In this document: positions 1-7,688 of the stretch, one piece after another
How the letters are laid out: each line of letters begins with the position of its first letter
Position numbering within the stretch: the stretch's first letter is position 1
NCBI GenBank assembly: GCA_913042065.1
Contig: CAJWKB010000005.1
Location: forward strand, 1-33,968
Length of the DNA: 33,968 bases
Source of the DNA: an uncultured Alphaproteobacteria bacterium
GTDB lineage: Bacteria; Pseudomonadota; Alphaproteobacteria; Puniceispirillales; Puniceispirillaceae
Direction of reading: 5' to 3'
Translations under genes and position numbers: made by a program
Notes under the pieces: model-generated
The model's database searches: none
What the model saw: only the letters and a program-made list of their open reading frames with translations
Told to the model about the DNA's origin: nothing

Positions 1-1
1 A

Positions 2-274
2 GACGGCACCGGCATGGGGGGTTCTGGACAAAAACTGGAAGCTGAGTTCACCGATTATGAATATCGTGAGGGCACTGTTGGCATGGCTCGTTCAACGAAT
101 CCAAATTCAGGTGATAGCCAGTTTTTCATCTGTTTTGAGGGCTGCGGACACCTTACGGGGCAATACACTGTATGGGGACAGGTCGAGCGTGGCATGGAAA
201 TAATACATAAAATCGCAATTGGGGAACCACCGGCCGACCCAGACAAAATCATTTCAGCAAATATTACAGACTGA
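2..274 (+). CDS. Peptidyl-prolyl cis-trans isomerase, cyclophilin type (3' part only)
   Basis: This is the C-terminal about 90 residues of a cyclophilin, an enzyme that accelerates cis-trans isomerisation of prolyl peptide bonds during protein folding. The reading frame is open to the left edge of the window, so the N-terminal half is missing. Visible family signatures are NSGDSQFFI followed by the substrate-pocket segment HLTGQYTVWGQV and the closing helix with GMEII. The domain ends near the stop, as in small cytosolic bacterial cyclophilins. A signal peptide, if there was one, would lie outside the window, so the compartment cannot be told. The next gene is convergent. The family is secure; the exact paralogue is not. 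Confidence 0.93.
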   Translation, partial: DGTGMGGSGQKLEAEFTDYEYREGTVGMARSTNPNSGDSQFFICFEGCGHLTGQYTVWGQVERGMEIIHKIAIGEPPADPDKIISANITD

Positions 275-327
275 TGTTAAATCAAAAGCTCACCATCACT
301 GTTGAATGGTAACAATTTCTGGGATAC

Positions 328-1278
328 TCAGTTGGTAGGAGGTGTTTGGCGCGCTGCGGGCCGACTTGCAAAATAAACGATTATCCCAGCCCAGATCAGA
401 CCAAAGGTTAGCCCATCACCTCGCGTGAACACTCCCTCAAACAAAAAAACGCCCAAGCAGAGCTGCATAGTCGGATTGGCGTAGAACAACAGGCTAGCCA
501 TGGCAAGTGGCAAATCACGATTACCAGCGTGATAAAGCAGCAATGGCACTACCGTGATCACGCCAGCAAGTAGCGCCAGCAGAACATTCAGGAGTCCACC
601 GCCGTAAAAAATTGGCTGGCTATTATATGCCATCCAGAGGAGATAACCGGCTGCTAGTGGCATAACAAAAAGCGTCTCGACAAACATGCCTGTAACCGGA
701 TCAATTCCCATCTTTTTCCTGGTTACACCATACAAGCCGAAGGTGACAGCCAAACACAGACCGAGAACAGGAGGTCGACCATCCAGCACGATTTTGGCAA
801 TAACACCACAAGCGACAATGACAACTGCCATCCAGCCCAGCCAATCTAACTGTTCACGTAGCAGAAGGATACCAAGAACCACAGCGACAAGTGGATAGAT
901 GAAATAGCCTAACGCAGCCTGAATGGTGTGGCCTGATTGTACCGCATATACAAACAATCCCCAATTCACCGTCAGCAGAAATGATGAAACAAAAAAACCT
1001 CTCCGCATCGCTCTGTTTGTGATGACGATTGACACCCTACGGACGCCGCCCATTAACAGCGTGTAGAAAAGCAGCAGAACCCCAGACCAGAGCGCCCGAT
1101 GCGCAACAATCTCGTAGGGGGCGCCGGCATCGACAAAATTTACATAAAGTGGAACAAGGCCCCATAGTACCGCCGCAGAGAGGGCAAAAGCAGCTCCGCG
1201 AAAGCGAATTTTTGACGCAGGGAGCATTTGAATCAACTCGAAAAGCGATGGGATAGGGATCTGCCGGGCAGGTGCCAT
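328..1278 (-). CDS. rarD: RarD-type EamA/DMT-superfamily permease
   Basis: An inner-membrane protein of 316 residues with about ten hydrophobic segments, belonging to the drug/metabolite transporter superfamily. The N-terminal segment ALSAAVLWGLVPLY and the following EIVAHRALWS are typical of RarD, the family named after the chloramphenicol-sensitive protein of enterobacteria. The transported substrate is not known. The start taken is the ATG at 1278, preceded by AAGG about four bases upstream. An internal ATG at 1227 would remove a 17-residue hydrophilic lead but has no clear ribosome-binding site. The gene stands alone: the cyclophilin converges on it and the cold-shock gene is divergent. 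Confidence 0.85.
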   Translation of the reverse strand: MAPARQIPIPSLFELIQMLPASKIRFRGAAFALSAAVLWGLVPLYVNFVDAGAPYEIVAHRALWSGVLLLFYTLLMGGVRRVSIVITNRAMRRGFFVSSFLLTVNWGLFVYAVQSGHTIQAALGYFIYPLVAVVLGILLLREQLDWLGWMAVVIVACGVIAKIVLDGRPPVLGLCLAVTFGLYGVTRKKMGIDPVTGMFVETLFVMPLAAGYLLWMAYNSQPIFYGGGLLNVLLALLAGVITVVPLLLYHAGNRDLPLAMASLLFYANPTMQLCLGVFLFEGVFTRGDGLTFGLIWAGIIVYFASRPAARQTPPTN

Positions 1279-1448
1279 TCGGCCTTGATTATGTCGGGTA
1301 TATCGCTGTTTTTCAATCAGTTGAAGACTTTTTGTCGCACAGCCTCAAAAATTTGACGGTGACTTGGCACACATGGTCTTCACGAAGCTGGAAGAATACT
1401 AAATAAAAATTTTCGAAATTAAAAATTTGACAACATGGACCCGCCGCC

Positions 1449-1512
1449 ACATATGTAGAAGGCCGTGAGGCTATGTGAGACCTGATTCCCGTGCGAACAG
1501 TGACATATGTAG
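1449..1512. repeat. Pair of identical 10-bp repeats containing ACATATGT
   Basis: ACATATGTAG occurs at 1449-1458 and again at 1503-1512, exactly 54 bp apart, in the upstream region of the cold-shock gene. The core ACATATGT is a perfect palindrome, and the second copy ends two bases before a TATAAT hexamer. This layout could be a pair of regulator sites, but no specific binding protein is recognised. Confidence 0.4.
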
Positions 1513-1514
1513 CG

Positions 1515-1520
1515 TATAAT
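1515..1520 (+). promoter_or_regulatory. Probable -10 element of the cold-shock gene promoter
   Basis: A perfect TATAAT lies 55 bases before the start codon. Transcription would begin near 1527, right before the leader hairpins. The region where a -35 box would sit (about 1491-1498) does not resemble TTGACA, so the promoter may be weak or activator-dependent. Confidence 0.5.
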
Positions 1521-1527
1521 TGAATTA

Positions 1528-1555
1528 CTGGTCGAAACCAGCGGCTTGTTTCGAC
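1528..1555 (+). promoter_or_regulatory. Two mutually exclusive hairpins in the cold-shock mRNA leader
   Basis: Hairpin A pairs CTGGT (1528-1532) with ACCAG (1537-1541) around a CGAA tetraloop. Hairpin B pairs GTCGAAAC (1531-1538) with GTTTCGAC (1548-1555) around a nine-base loop. All pairs are Watson-Crick, and the two share bases 1531-1538, so only one can form at a time. The structures end eight bases before the GGAG ribosome-binding site at 1563-1566. A temperature- or folding-dependent switch is an inference. Confidence 0.5.
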
Positions 1556-1575
1556 TCAATTTGGAGACTAAACGA

Positions 1576-1785
1576 ATGTCACAAGGCACTGTAAAGTGGT
1601 TTAACACGCAAAAGGGATATGGCTTCATCAATCCTGACGAAGCTGGCAATGATGTTTTTGTTCACATCACAGCTGTCCAGAATTCAGGTCTGAACGGCCT
1701 GAACGAAGGTCAGAAAGTTACATACGACCTCGAAGAACAGCGCAACGGTAAAGTTGCTGCTGTTAACCTCGCTGTTGTAGAATAG
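1576..1785 (+). CDS. cspA: Cold-shock protein, CspA family
   Basis: A 69-residue single cold-shock domain, the standard length for bacterial Csp proteins, which bind single-stranded RNA and DNA and act as RNA chaperones in the cytoplasm. The nucleic-acid-binding motifs are intact: RNP1 KGYGFI at residues 13-18 and RNP2 VFVHI at about 27-31. The ATG at 1576 is preceded by GGAG at 1563-1566; a longer reading of the frame from 1546 would start inside the leader hairpin and is rejected. The structured leader, the TATAAT box and a strong terminator indicate a single-gene transcript. The gene symbol is family-level, as genomes usually carry several paralogues. Confidence 0.95.
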   Translation: MSQGTVKWFNTQKGYGFINPDEAGNDVFVHITAVQNSGLNGLNEGQKVTYDLEEQRNGKVAAVNLAVVE

Positions 1786-1833
1786 CTGTCGGCAACAATA
1801 AGCGGTGTTTCACGACCGTTTCGAGATTTTGAG

Positions 1834-1860
1834 AAAGGCCGCCTTTTCGGCGGCCTTTTT
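1834..1860 (+). terminator. Rho-independent terminator of the cold-shock gene
   Basis: A perfect ten-base-pair stem, AAAGGCCGCC (1834-1843) with GGCGGCCTTT (1849-1858), closes a five-base TTTTC loop and runs into a T-tract. It lies 48 bases after the cspA stop. On the opposite strand the stem is not followed by a T-run, so it acts chiefly on plus-strand transcripts. Confidence 0.93.
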
Positions 1861-1879
1861 ACTTGTAAATTTCATATGG

Positions 1880-2989
1880 CTAGATTAGCGGCAAGGAAAC
1901 AATAGTACCTGTCCGATAGCCCCAATCAGACGAGATATCAACAGACTGACCAGACTCGATGGCCACAACCGACACCATAGCAACGGCAATGTTTGACTCC
2001 ACCCGCGGAGAATAGGCTGCCGCTGACGCATAACCAACGTAATTGCCATTCTGATGCAATGCCCAACGCGCCTCATTGGTTGCGGGAAACGGATCACCAT
2101 CAATCAACAGACCCATGAAGCGGCGTTTCACGCCCGCTGCACGCAGCGCCCAAAGTGCCCCCTTGCCAACAAAATCCTGTTTTTGATCAATATCAATAAA
2201 TTTGTCCATTCCCAACTCAAACGGCGTGGTTGCGTCGTCAGTATCTGCACCATAGGAGATTAACCCGCTCTCAACACGTTCTACGTAGTTTGGCGTGCCG
2301 GGTCCGATACTATAGCTTGCCCCGGCCTGCTTAACCGACTGCCAAAGCCTTTCACCATAGCGACCATCTCGCAGGTAGAGTTCAAACCCGCCCTGCTTCG
2401 ACCAACCCGAGCGCGCGACGATTAGGGGAATACCATCAAGCTCGGCCTCAGCAAATTCGAAATATTTGAGCGCTCTGATCCAATCACCAAACAAGTCGCC
2501 AACAACGTTAACAGCTTTTGGCCCTTGGATGGCAAGCGGTGAGACATCGGGCTCATAAACGCGAACATTCATGCCACGCGCACCGGCAATACCAGCAGCC
2601 CAAAGAGTAATGTCACTGTCGGCAATCGACAGCCAAATCTCATCATCAGAGATCTGAAGAAGCACCGGGTCATTGATCAACGTGCCCTCGTAATTGCAAA
2701 TTGGCACATATTTACCCTGACCAATTTTCAGATCGTCAAGATTACGCGGTGTCAGATAACGAGCCAACGCCAGGGCATCTGGCCCCTTGAGCGCAACCTG
2801 CCGTTCGACTCCAACGTCCCACATGGCAACGCCATTAATCACTCGCTCATATTCAGCCGCAGGATCGCCGTAACTGGTCGGCATGTACATGTGATTGTAA
2901 ACACTTGCTGCTGTCATCCCATCAGCACGTGCAGCGTCAAAAAATGGACTTTTACGGACACGAGCCCCTATCGAAAGTTGCAGCGCCAT
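1880..2989 (-). CDS. dmdA: Dimethylsulfoniopropionate demethylase-like, GcvT/aminomethyltransferase fold
   Basis: A 369-residue tetrahydrofolate-dependent methyltransferase of the GcvT fold. It resembles DmdA, which moves a methyl group from the algal osmolyte DMSP to tetrahydrofolate, giving methylmercaptopropionate. Segments recalled from the SAR11 enzyme are present in order: YNHM (31-34), WDVxVERQ (57-64), GPDA, the IADSD turn near 112-116, PLAIQGP, and ARSGWSKQGG (172-181). The length also matches DmdA. The frame is open to 3097, but ATG 2989 has GGAG six to seven bases upstream and gives the family N-terminus; the extra 36 residues are not DmdA-like. An upstream threonine aldolase on the same strand may share its transcript. 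DmdA-like paralogues without DMSP activity exist, so substrate is inferred. Confidence 0.78.
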   Translation of the reverse strand: MALQLSIGARVRKSPFFDAARADGMTAASVYNHMYMPTSYGDPAAEYERVINGVAMWDVGVERQVALKGPDALALARYLTPRNLDDLKIGQGKYVPICNYEGTLINDPVLLQISDDEIWLSIADSDITLWAAGIAGARGMNVRVYEPDVSPLAIQGPKAVNVVGDLFGDWIRALKYFEFAEAELDGIPLIVARSGWSKQGGFELYLRDGRYGERLWQSVKQAGASYSIGPGTPNYVERVESGLISYGADTDDATTPFELGMDKFIDIDQKQDFVGKGALWALRAAGVKRRFMGLLIDGDPFPATNEARWALHQNGNYVGYASAAAYSPRVESNIAVAMVSVVAIESGQSVDISSDWGYRTGTIVSLPLI

Positions 2990-3126
2990 GAACGACTCCA
3001 TGAAAAACAAAACTAAAAACGCGAGGATAGTGACACAGCTTTTTTCAACAGTTATCCAGCTTGCGTCAGGAAATAGGACGGATTTAAGCCAAATCAATTT
3101 GGAACCGCGTAGTGCCAGCAGATGAG

Positions 3127-4176
3127 TCAGCTGAAAAAACTGCGGACCTCAGCGGCAAACTGGTCAATCTCTAACGCCCCACAATCCAAATGCGTGACAA
3201 GGCGGACGTGATCACTTTCAGCAACGACTAGCATCCCCTTTGCAGCTAGGTGATCGCGCAAGCGCACGCCCGAACCCTTGGCAAAATCGACAAATACCAT
3301 ATTGGTCTCGACCGTCTCCGGGTCTGTGCTGACGCTAGGTATCGCCGCAAGCTGTTCGGCCAGGCGTAGTGCATTTTTATGATCGATGACAAGGCGATCA
3401 ACATGATGATCCAGCGCATACAGACCAGCTGCGGCGAGTACACCGGCCTGGCGCATACCACCACCAACAAGTTTGCGGATACGGTGAGCGCGCTTGATGA
3501 ATGATTTTGGGCCAGCCAAAATAGTGCCGACCGGCGCGCCAAGACCTTTTGAAAGACACAACGAGACCGTATCTACATTGGCCACCATCTCAGATGGTGC
3601 GATGCCAAGCCTGACCACAGCATTCATCATGCGGGCGCCATCAAGGTGAATGACAAGACCATGCTCGCGTCCACATTTGGCAGCAACAGTAATTGCCGAC
3701 AGAGGCTGAACCTTACCATGCCATGTGTTTTCCAGAGAAAGCATACGCGAGATTGGGCAATGCTCATCATTTGGCTTGATGGTTCGTTTGATGGTCTCGG
3801 GATCAACCGAACCATCAGCGTTAATCTCCATTGGCGCGAACATGATACCGCCGAGCACCGAGGCACCACCTGCTTCGTCGATAAAAACATGATAGTCAGC
3901 ACCGCAAAGTATTTCCTCGCCGCGTTGGCAATGCGCCAGCATCGCGGCCAGGTTGGACTGCGTGCCGCTCGACATAAACAGCGCTGCCTCCTTTCCAAGT
4001 AGGCGTGCCGTCCGTTCCTGTAGCTCGTTTACTGTCGGATCATCGCCATAGACGTCGTCACCGACAGGCGCCGCTAGCATTGCCGCTCGCATGCCCTTAC
4101 TTGGCTGGGTGACGGTATCGCTGCGCATATCAATAAGCGGTGCCTGACTTGATTTTCCGGCGCCAATATAACTCAT
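3127..4176 (-). CDS. ltaE: Low-specificity L-threonine aldolase
   Basis: A 349-residue fold-type I PLP enzyme that cleaves L-threonine or allo-threonine to glycine and acetaldehyde in the cytosol. The family opening DMRSDTVTQP, the GDDVYGDDPTV stretch, HLDGAR (the PLP-ring aspartate) and the Schiff-base lysine in CLSKGLGAPVG (Lys210) are all present. ATG 4176 is chosen because AGGAG sits six bases upstream; an in-frame TTG at 4182 overlaps that spacing. The dmdA-like gene starts 137 bases downstream on the same strand. Glycine from this enzyme could feed one-carbon metabolism, which would fit with a folate-dependent demethylase, but this link is inference. Confidence 0.92.
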   Translation of the reverse strand: MSYIGAGKSSQAPLIDMRSDTVTQPSKGMRAAMLAAPVGDDVYGDDPTVNELQERTARLLGKEAALFMSSGTQSNLAAMLAHCQRGEEILCGADYHVFIDEAGGASVLGGIMFAPMEINADGSVDPETIKRTIKPNDEHCPISRMLSLENTWHGKVQPLSAITVAAKCGREHGLVIHLDGARMMNAVVRLGIAPSEMVANVDTVSLCLSKGLGAPVGTILAGPKSFIKRAHRIRKLVGGGMRQAGVLAAAGLYALDHHVDRLVIDHKNALRLAEQLAAIPSVSTDPETVETNMVFVDFAKGSGVRLRDHLAAKGMLVVAESDHVRLVTHLDCGALEIDQFAAEVRSFFS

Positions 4177-4675
4177 TTGCAACTCCTCTGGGCTGCGACA
4201 CGGGCCCTTGCCTCATTTAATCAGTCATAGTGTGCATTCAGGGAACAGTAGAGTGCAAGATCTAATGACGGGTGAGAATGAGTGGTCAAAATTGGTGAGG
4301 GGTGGGCACCGGTTACAATGACTCAGGCAACTCTCGTGTCTATTTCTAACGATTTTAAGCCTAAAGTACAGATGAGCTAGACAGAAATGTTAGACTCGGC
4401 TTGAGCGCCTAAAACACTTTGGAGGCAGAAACCATCGACATTGCCAACGACAAAAGTTTCTTATTTCTCGATGGTAATTTGACAGGCGATATCAATATCA
4501 CTCACCGCGCACCGCTTAAAATACTAGCTGGCTAAATGTTCATTAGTGCATGTTTTGCTAGTGGCGACAAAAAGCAATTCGGCGGCTATGGAAAACAGGC
4601 CATTGCCGCGCAAAAGGACATGAGCCGCTTCGAAAATATAACCAGACGCTAAGCGTCGCCTATTGCACGCTTTGA
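4177..4675. other. Gene-poor stretch between ltaE and the HAD gene
   Basis: About 500 bases with no intact gene of convincing length. The right half holds the stop-interrupted reading frame listed separately. The left half (4177-4412) presumably carries the ltaE promoter, but no clear -10/-35 pair was identified. A short inverted repeat GACGC-TAA-GCGTC lies at 4645-4657; it has no T-run and is not called a terminator. Confidence 0.6.
4413..4652 (+). pseudogene. Stop-interrupted short reading frame, possible gene remnant
   Basis: A plus-strand frame is open from 4413, meets one TAA at 4533-4535, restarts in the same frame with ATG 4536 directly after that stop, and ends at 4652. The second part alone encodes 38 residues with a normal protein-like composition (lysine, glutamine and arginine rich). 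Before the first part a GGAGG (4421-4425) stands eight bases from an ATC codon where a start would be expected. This may be a decayed gene whose start and one internal codon were lost, or two tiny unrelated frames. No family was recognised. Confidence 0.25.
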
Positions 4676-5437
4676 TTACCCATCGTTACGCCGCAGTAAT
4701 GTATCACCGCGCAGCAGCAATAATTCCGGGAGGCTCGCGACAGTGGAAATGACATTTTCTGGTTTGATGGCTGGGTCCGGGCGCGCATCAACATCATCGG
4801 CAATACAGACGAAATCAGCCACGCCAGCCGCAATCGCGGCACAATAATCTGCTCGGGTATCGCCGATCATAAGTGCCTGTGATGGGGTGACCGCATTAGC
4901 CGCACAACAATAAAGAAGTCCGCTAGGCTCTGGTTTTGCGCCATGTCCGCTATCAGCACCAACAATTGTGCCAAACAAACTTGCAACGCCAAGATCGACA
5001 AGATTCTGCTTAGCCGAAACCTCATTGTCATTAGTCAAAAGTGCCAGCCGGAGTCCAGCCGCATGGAGATAAAAAAGCGGTGTCTTAATATCACCCTTGG
5101 CAACGGATTTGCCGCGCACAAGCCTAAGCACTAGCGCCTCAATTTCCGCTTGATAATCCTTGTCCGATCTAAGATCAAACATAGCAGCAGGCAAATGACG
5201 CTGCCAGACCGACTGGATCGCAGCAAATGAGTCACGAGCGAATATACCCTCTGGTTCCACCTGACCCTTGCCCAGATCTACGCCGATTAACGCTAAAAGA
5301 TCAGCAGCGGTAATATCGCTGCTGCCCTGCGGCAGCCTGGATATGGTATAGTCAGCGACAGCCGTAATCACTGGCAACCACGTGGCGGTCAAGCTCAACA
5401 GGACACCATCCTTATCAAAAACCAGCAGCTTGATCAT
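4676..5437 (-). CDS. HAD-superfamily hydrolase, phosphoglycolate phosphatase-like
   Basis: A 253-residue cytosolic haloacid-dehalogenase-family phosphatase. The four motifs are visible: nucleophile and acid/base aspartates in FDKDGVL (Asp8, Asp10), the serine/threonine motif in LLTND, the lysine in KPEPSGLL, and the metal-binding GDTRADYCAA. The helical cap between motifs I and II places it with subclass-I (Gph-like) enzymes. Its substrate cannot be read from the sequence. The ATG at 5437 has no good ribosome-binding site, and it starts 22 bases downstream of the reductase remnant, so it was probably translated as the second gene of a pair whose first member has decayed. Confidence 0.87.
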   Translation of the reverse strand: MIKLLVFDKDGVLLSLTATWLPVITAVADYTISRLPQGSSDITAADLLALIGVDLGKGQVEPEGIFARDSFAAIQSVWQRHLPAAMFDLRSDKDYQAEIEALVLRLVRGKSVAKGDIKTPLFYLHAAGLRLALLTNDNEVSAKQNLVDLGVASLFGTIVGADSGHGAKPEPSGLLYCCAANAVTPSQALMIGDTRADYCAAIAAGVADFVCIADDVDARPDPAIKPENVISTVASLPELLLLRGDTLLRRNDG

Positions 5438-5459
5438 ACGGGGGCTTTGTCATCATAAA

Positions 5460-5747
5460 TTAAATCATTTCGCCACCAGAATGACGCATTTTAACATCAC
5501 TGCCAAGCCAGATTCGCAGGCGCTTGGTGAGCGCACCTATCCGCCAGCAACTCGCAGATGGCGTGGCCATCAGGGCAACCCATAATAGGTATCTTGCTGA
5601 GCAATTAGGAGGGTGAAAGTATGCCCGTTGCATCTCTTTAGCAGTAGGAAAACGAATGTCAGAATCCTTCCCCGCTGCGGTCAGTGAAAATTCGGCAACA
5701 AGCGAGCCTACGCATGGTATACCAACAATGTGGTAGCGCTGCGTCAT
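5460..5747 (-). pseudogene. Remnant of a ketopantoate reductase (ApbA/PanE)-like gene
   Basis: The frame begins well: GGAGGT lies eight bases before ATG 5747, and the N-terminus RYHIVGIPCVGSLVA resembles the NAD(P)-binding Rossmann opening of PanE-like reductases, with the second glycine of GxGxxG replaced. It ends after 95 codons, whereas the family is about 300 residues. Near 5550-5570 a different minus frame reads as ATP followed by ICELLADR, resembling the C-terminal helices of such reductases, which suggests a frameshift as well as a large internal deletion. The divergent LysR regulator and the following HAD gene may have been partners. Family assignment is from memory of motifs and is moderate. 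Confidence 0.5.
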
Positions 5748-5903
5748 TCTCCGTTACCTCCAACTATGACCAATTGAACGCTGTTGGCACGAGATTGCTT
5801 ATCAGATTTGGTTGCTGCGCAATATATTTTCGGCAGGAGTTTCAAAACTTGCCAAGAAATTATCTTTGCTGCATTGTTCATAAAATTTTGATATGTATTG
5901 ATC

Positions 5904-6803
5904 ATGGCAATCATCGACCCTCGGCATTTAATTCAATTCCATGAAATTGTCCGCACGGGTTCATTTACACGGGCCGCCAAGACACTAGGCCTAACGCAGC
6001 CCGCCCTGACCCGAAATATGAAATTAATGGAGGGGCGGCTCGGCTACGAGGTACTAGTGCGCTCGCGCCTTAAAGTCGTACCGACAACGATCGGCTTGAG
6101 GATACTCGAGGAAGCTGAATCTGTGGTCATAGCAGAGCGTCGAATCAACGAATTGACCGACAATTTTGGCATGACTGGCAAACAAATCCTGCGTATCGGC
6201 TGCACGCCGTCAGCCAGCCTGTCGATCATGGCCGAACCGCTCCGGCAGTTTGCTCAACAGATGCCAACCACTCAATTTGATGTGCAAAGTGCGCCCGCTT
6301 CAGCGCTCACGGCACAATTGGCGGATGGAAAAATTGAGCTCGCTTTTGGTCCGATGCAGATTGTTGAACAATTACCAGATGCCACTGGGCGGGAACTTTT
6401 TTTCAGCCAATTGATTATCATCGCCGCCACCCAGCACCCCCTTGCCCGCCGCGCGATACTCAGCCCAGAAGACATGCGGGACCAAAGCTGGGCGCTTTAT
6501 CAACCTGGGACGCATATCCGAGAGCTGACCGACGAGATTATGGAGGGAATGGGAATAGATGAAAAAGCGACAGCAGTCGCAGCACTGCCTGCCAGTTTGA
6601 TTTTGCCCTTTTTGGAAACAGGTGAACATTTGGGCATTGTTCCGCATTACAGTCTTGCAGAAACGGGCAACAAATTTCTACGAATCAAGCCGACGGACAA
6701 AAAATTTACCTTCGGTGCGATTTGGCTCGCAACCAACAATCTCAGCCCGCCCGCAGCCCGATTTGTCCAGTTGATGCACATGCTGACGCGGCGCCTTCGG
6801 TAA
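5904..6803 (+). CDS. LysR-family transcriptional regulator
   Basis: A 299-residue regulator with the standard LysR layout: an N-terminal winged helix-turn-helix (about residues 5-65, with GSFTRAAKTLGLTQPALTRNM as the recognition region, given here as two motifs GSFTRAAKTL and TQPALTRNM) and a C-terminal periplasmic-binding-protein-like effector domain from about residue 90. ATG 5904 is used; the in-frame TTG at 5898 adds only two residues. No strong ribosome-binding site is visible. It is divergent from the broken reductase remnant, and LysR proteins often control a divergent neighbour, so its original target may have been lost. The effector is unknown. Confidence 0.9.
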   Translation: MAIIDPRHLIQFHEIVRTGSFTRAAKTLGLTQPALTRNMKLMEGRLGYEVLVRSRLKVVPTTIGLRILEEAESVVIAERRINELTDNFGMTGKQILRIGCTPSASLSIMAEPLRQFAQQMPTTQFDVQSAPASALTAQLADGKIELAFGPMQIVEQLPDATGRELFFSQLIIIAATQHPLARRAILSPEDMRDQSWALYQPGTHIRELTDEIMEGMGIDEKATAVAALPASLILPFLETGEHLGIVPHYSLAETGNKFLRIKPTDKKFTFGAIWLATNNLSPPAARFVQLMHMLTRRLR

Positions 6804-6824
6804 CACCCTGAGACCCCGAAAAAT

Positions 6825-7139
6825 CTATGATTTCCGGCCAATTGTGCCTGATACCTCGGCCCCCAACTCGATCACCAGCGAGTTGGTTTTTAGATCACCA
6901 TCAATTGCAGCAGTCGAGCCAATATTCAGCTCCTCGGTTGTTAGTTTACCTTTGAAATTGCCAGAAAGGTCCACCTTAGTCGCGTTGATCTGGCCATCAA
7001 ACATTCCTGAAGCGTCGAGAATAACCTCGACAGCGTTGATTTCACCTTTAAAAAAACCTGCGATCAAAACCGGTGACTGGCCAGCATCAAGCTTGCCTTC
7101 CATAATCATGCCTTCGGTGATTGTTGTGTAAGATTCCAT
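6825..7139 (-). CDS. Bactofilin (polymer-forming cytoskeletal protein), third of three
   Basis: A 104-residue bactofilin, a class of proteins that form a right-handed beta-helix and polymerise into filaments without nucleotide. The core shows the typical alternation of short hydrophobic strands and glycine turns (GFFKGEINAVEVILD, GMFDGQINATKVDLS, GNFKGKLTTEELNIG, AAIDGDLKTNSLVIE). Flanking tails are very short. The ATG at 7139 follows AAAGGA with eight bases between. It is the last of three bactofilin genes on this strand, 65 bases after the preceding one. Bactofilins commonly scaffold wall enzymes, and an M23 peptidase is encoded divergently nearby. Confidence 0.9.
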   Translation of the reverse strand: MESYTTITEGMIMEGKLDAGQSPVLIAGFFKGEINAVEVILDASGMFDGQINATKVDLSGNFKGKLTTEELNIGSTAAIDGDLKTNSLVIELGAEVSGTIGRKS

Positions 7140-7204
7140 TTAATCAATCCTTTGTTAGAGCCAGCGATAGTTTTGTTTCGCCAGGGCTGTCAATGTTAAT
7201 CTTG

Positions 7205-7606
7205 TTATTCTTTGGCTTTTCCTTCGGCGTCCGTCTGCGCAGTGGGTTCTTCCACCTCTTGCTCGACATCCTCGACCGCCACAACCGGGTCTTCCCAATT
7301 GTGAACAACGCGGCAATTGAGGGCGGCGCCACGGTCCATCTGCAGTGACTGATAATGAATTTCCCCTGCGATCTGCGCAGTCTGGGTTGCCCAGATGCTT
7401 CCAGCGCGCATCATGCCATCGTAACTGCCACCTATCACCACCAGATCACAATTGACCTCGCCAATGAACGTACCCGACGAGCCGATCGACAACTTCTCGG
7501 CTTTAAGATCTGCCTCGACTGTGCCCTCGATCTCGATTGATTTCACATTTGATATGGTGCCCACAAACTTGGCATCAGCTCCGATCACTGCTTTCGACTT
7601 ATCCAT
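7205..7606 (-). CDS. Bactofilin, second of three
   Basis: A 133-residue bactofilin with the beta-helical core at about residues 10-100 (for example GTISNVKSIEIEGTVEADLKA, here seen as the repeating GTI..IEIEGTV..L pattern) followed by an acidic C-terminal tail of about 30 residues rich in Glu and Val. The long charged tail distinguishes it from the other two and may be the partner-binding part. ATG 7606 is preceded by AGGAG with eight bases spacing. It lies between the other two bactofilin genes, separated by 82 and 65 bases, and is probably cotranscribed with them. Confidence 0.9.
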   Translation of the reverse strand: MDKSKAVIGADAKFVGTISNVKSIEIEGTVEADLKAEKLSIGSSGTFIGEVNCDLVVIGGSYDGMMRAGSIWATQTAQIAGEIHYQSLQMDRGAALNCRVVHNWEDPVVAVEDVEQEVEEPTAQTDAEGKAKE

Positions 7607-7688
7607 TTACTTTTCTCCTAGCTTCAAGTGCAGTCTTGTGTTTCTTCACAATCCCCAGCCTGCAATTTCTACTCCAACGTTAACTCTA

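Noticed and set aside
1289..1448. TGGCACA near 1361-1367 as a sigma-54 site for the cold-shock gene
   Set aside because: No TTGC-like -12 box lies at the right distance.
5785..5799. A near-consensus sigma-54 element (TGGCACG-AGA-TTGCT) upstream of the LysR gene
   Set aside because: The spacer is three bases rather than four, so GG and GC are 11 apart. Sigma-54 does not tolerate this spacing, so it is unlikely to be functional.
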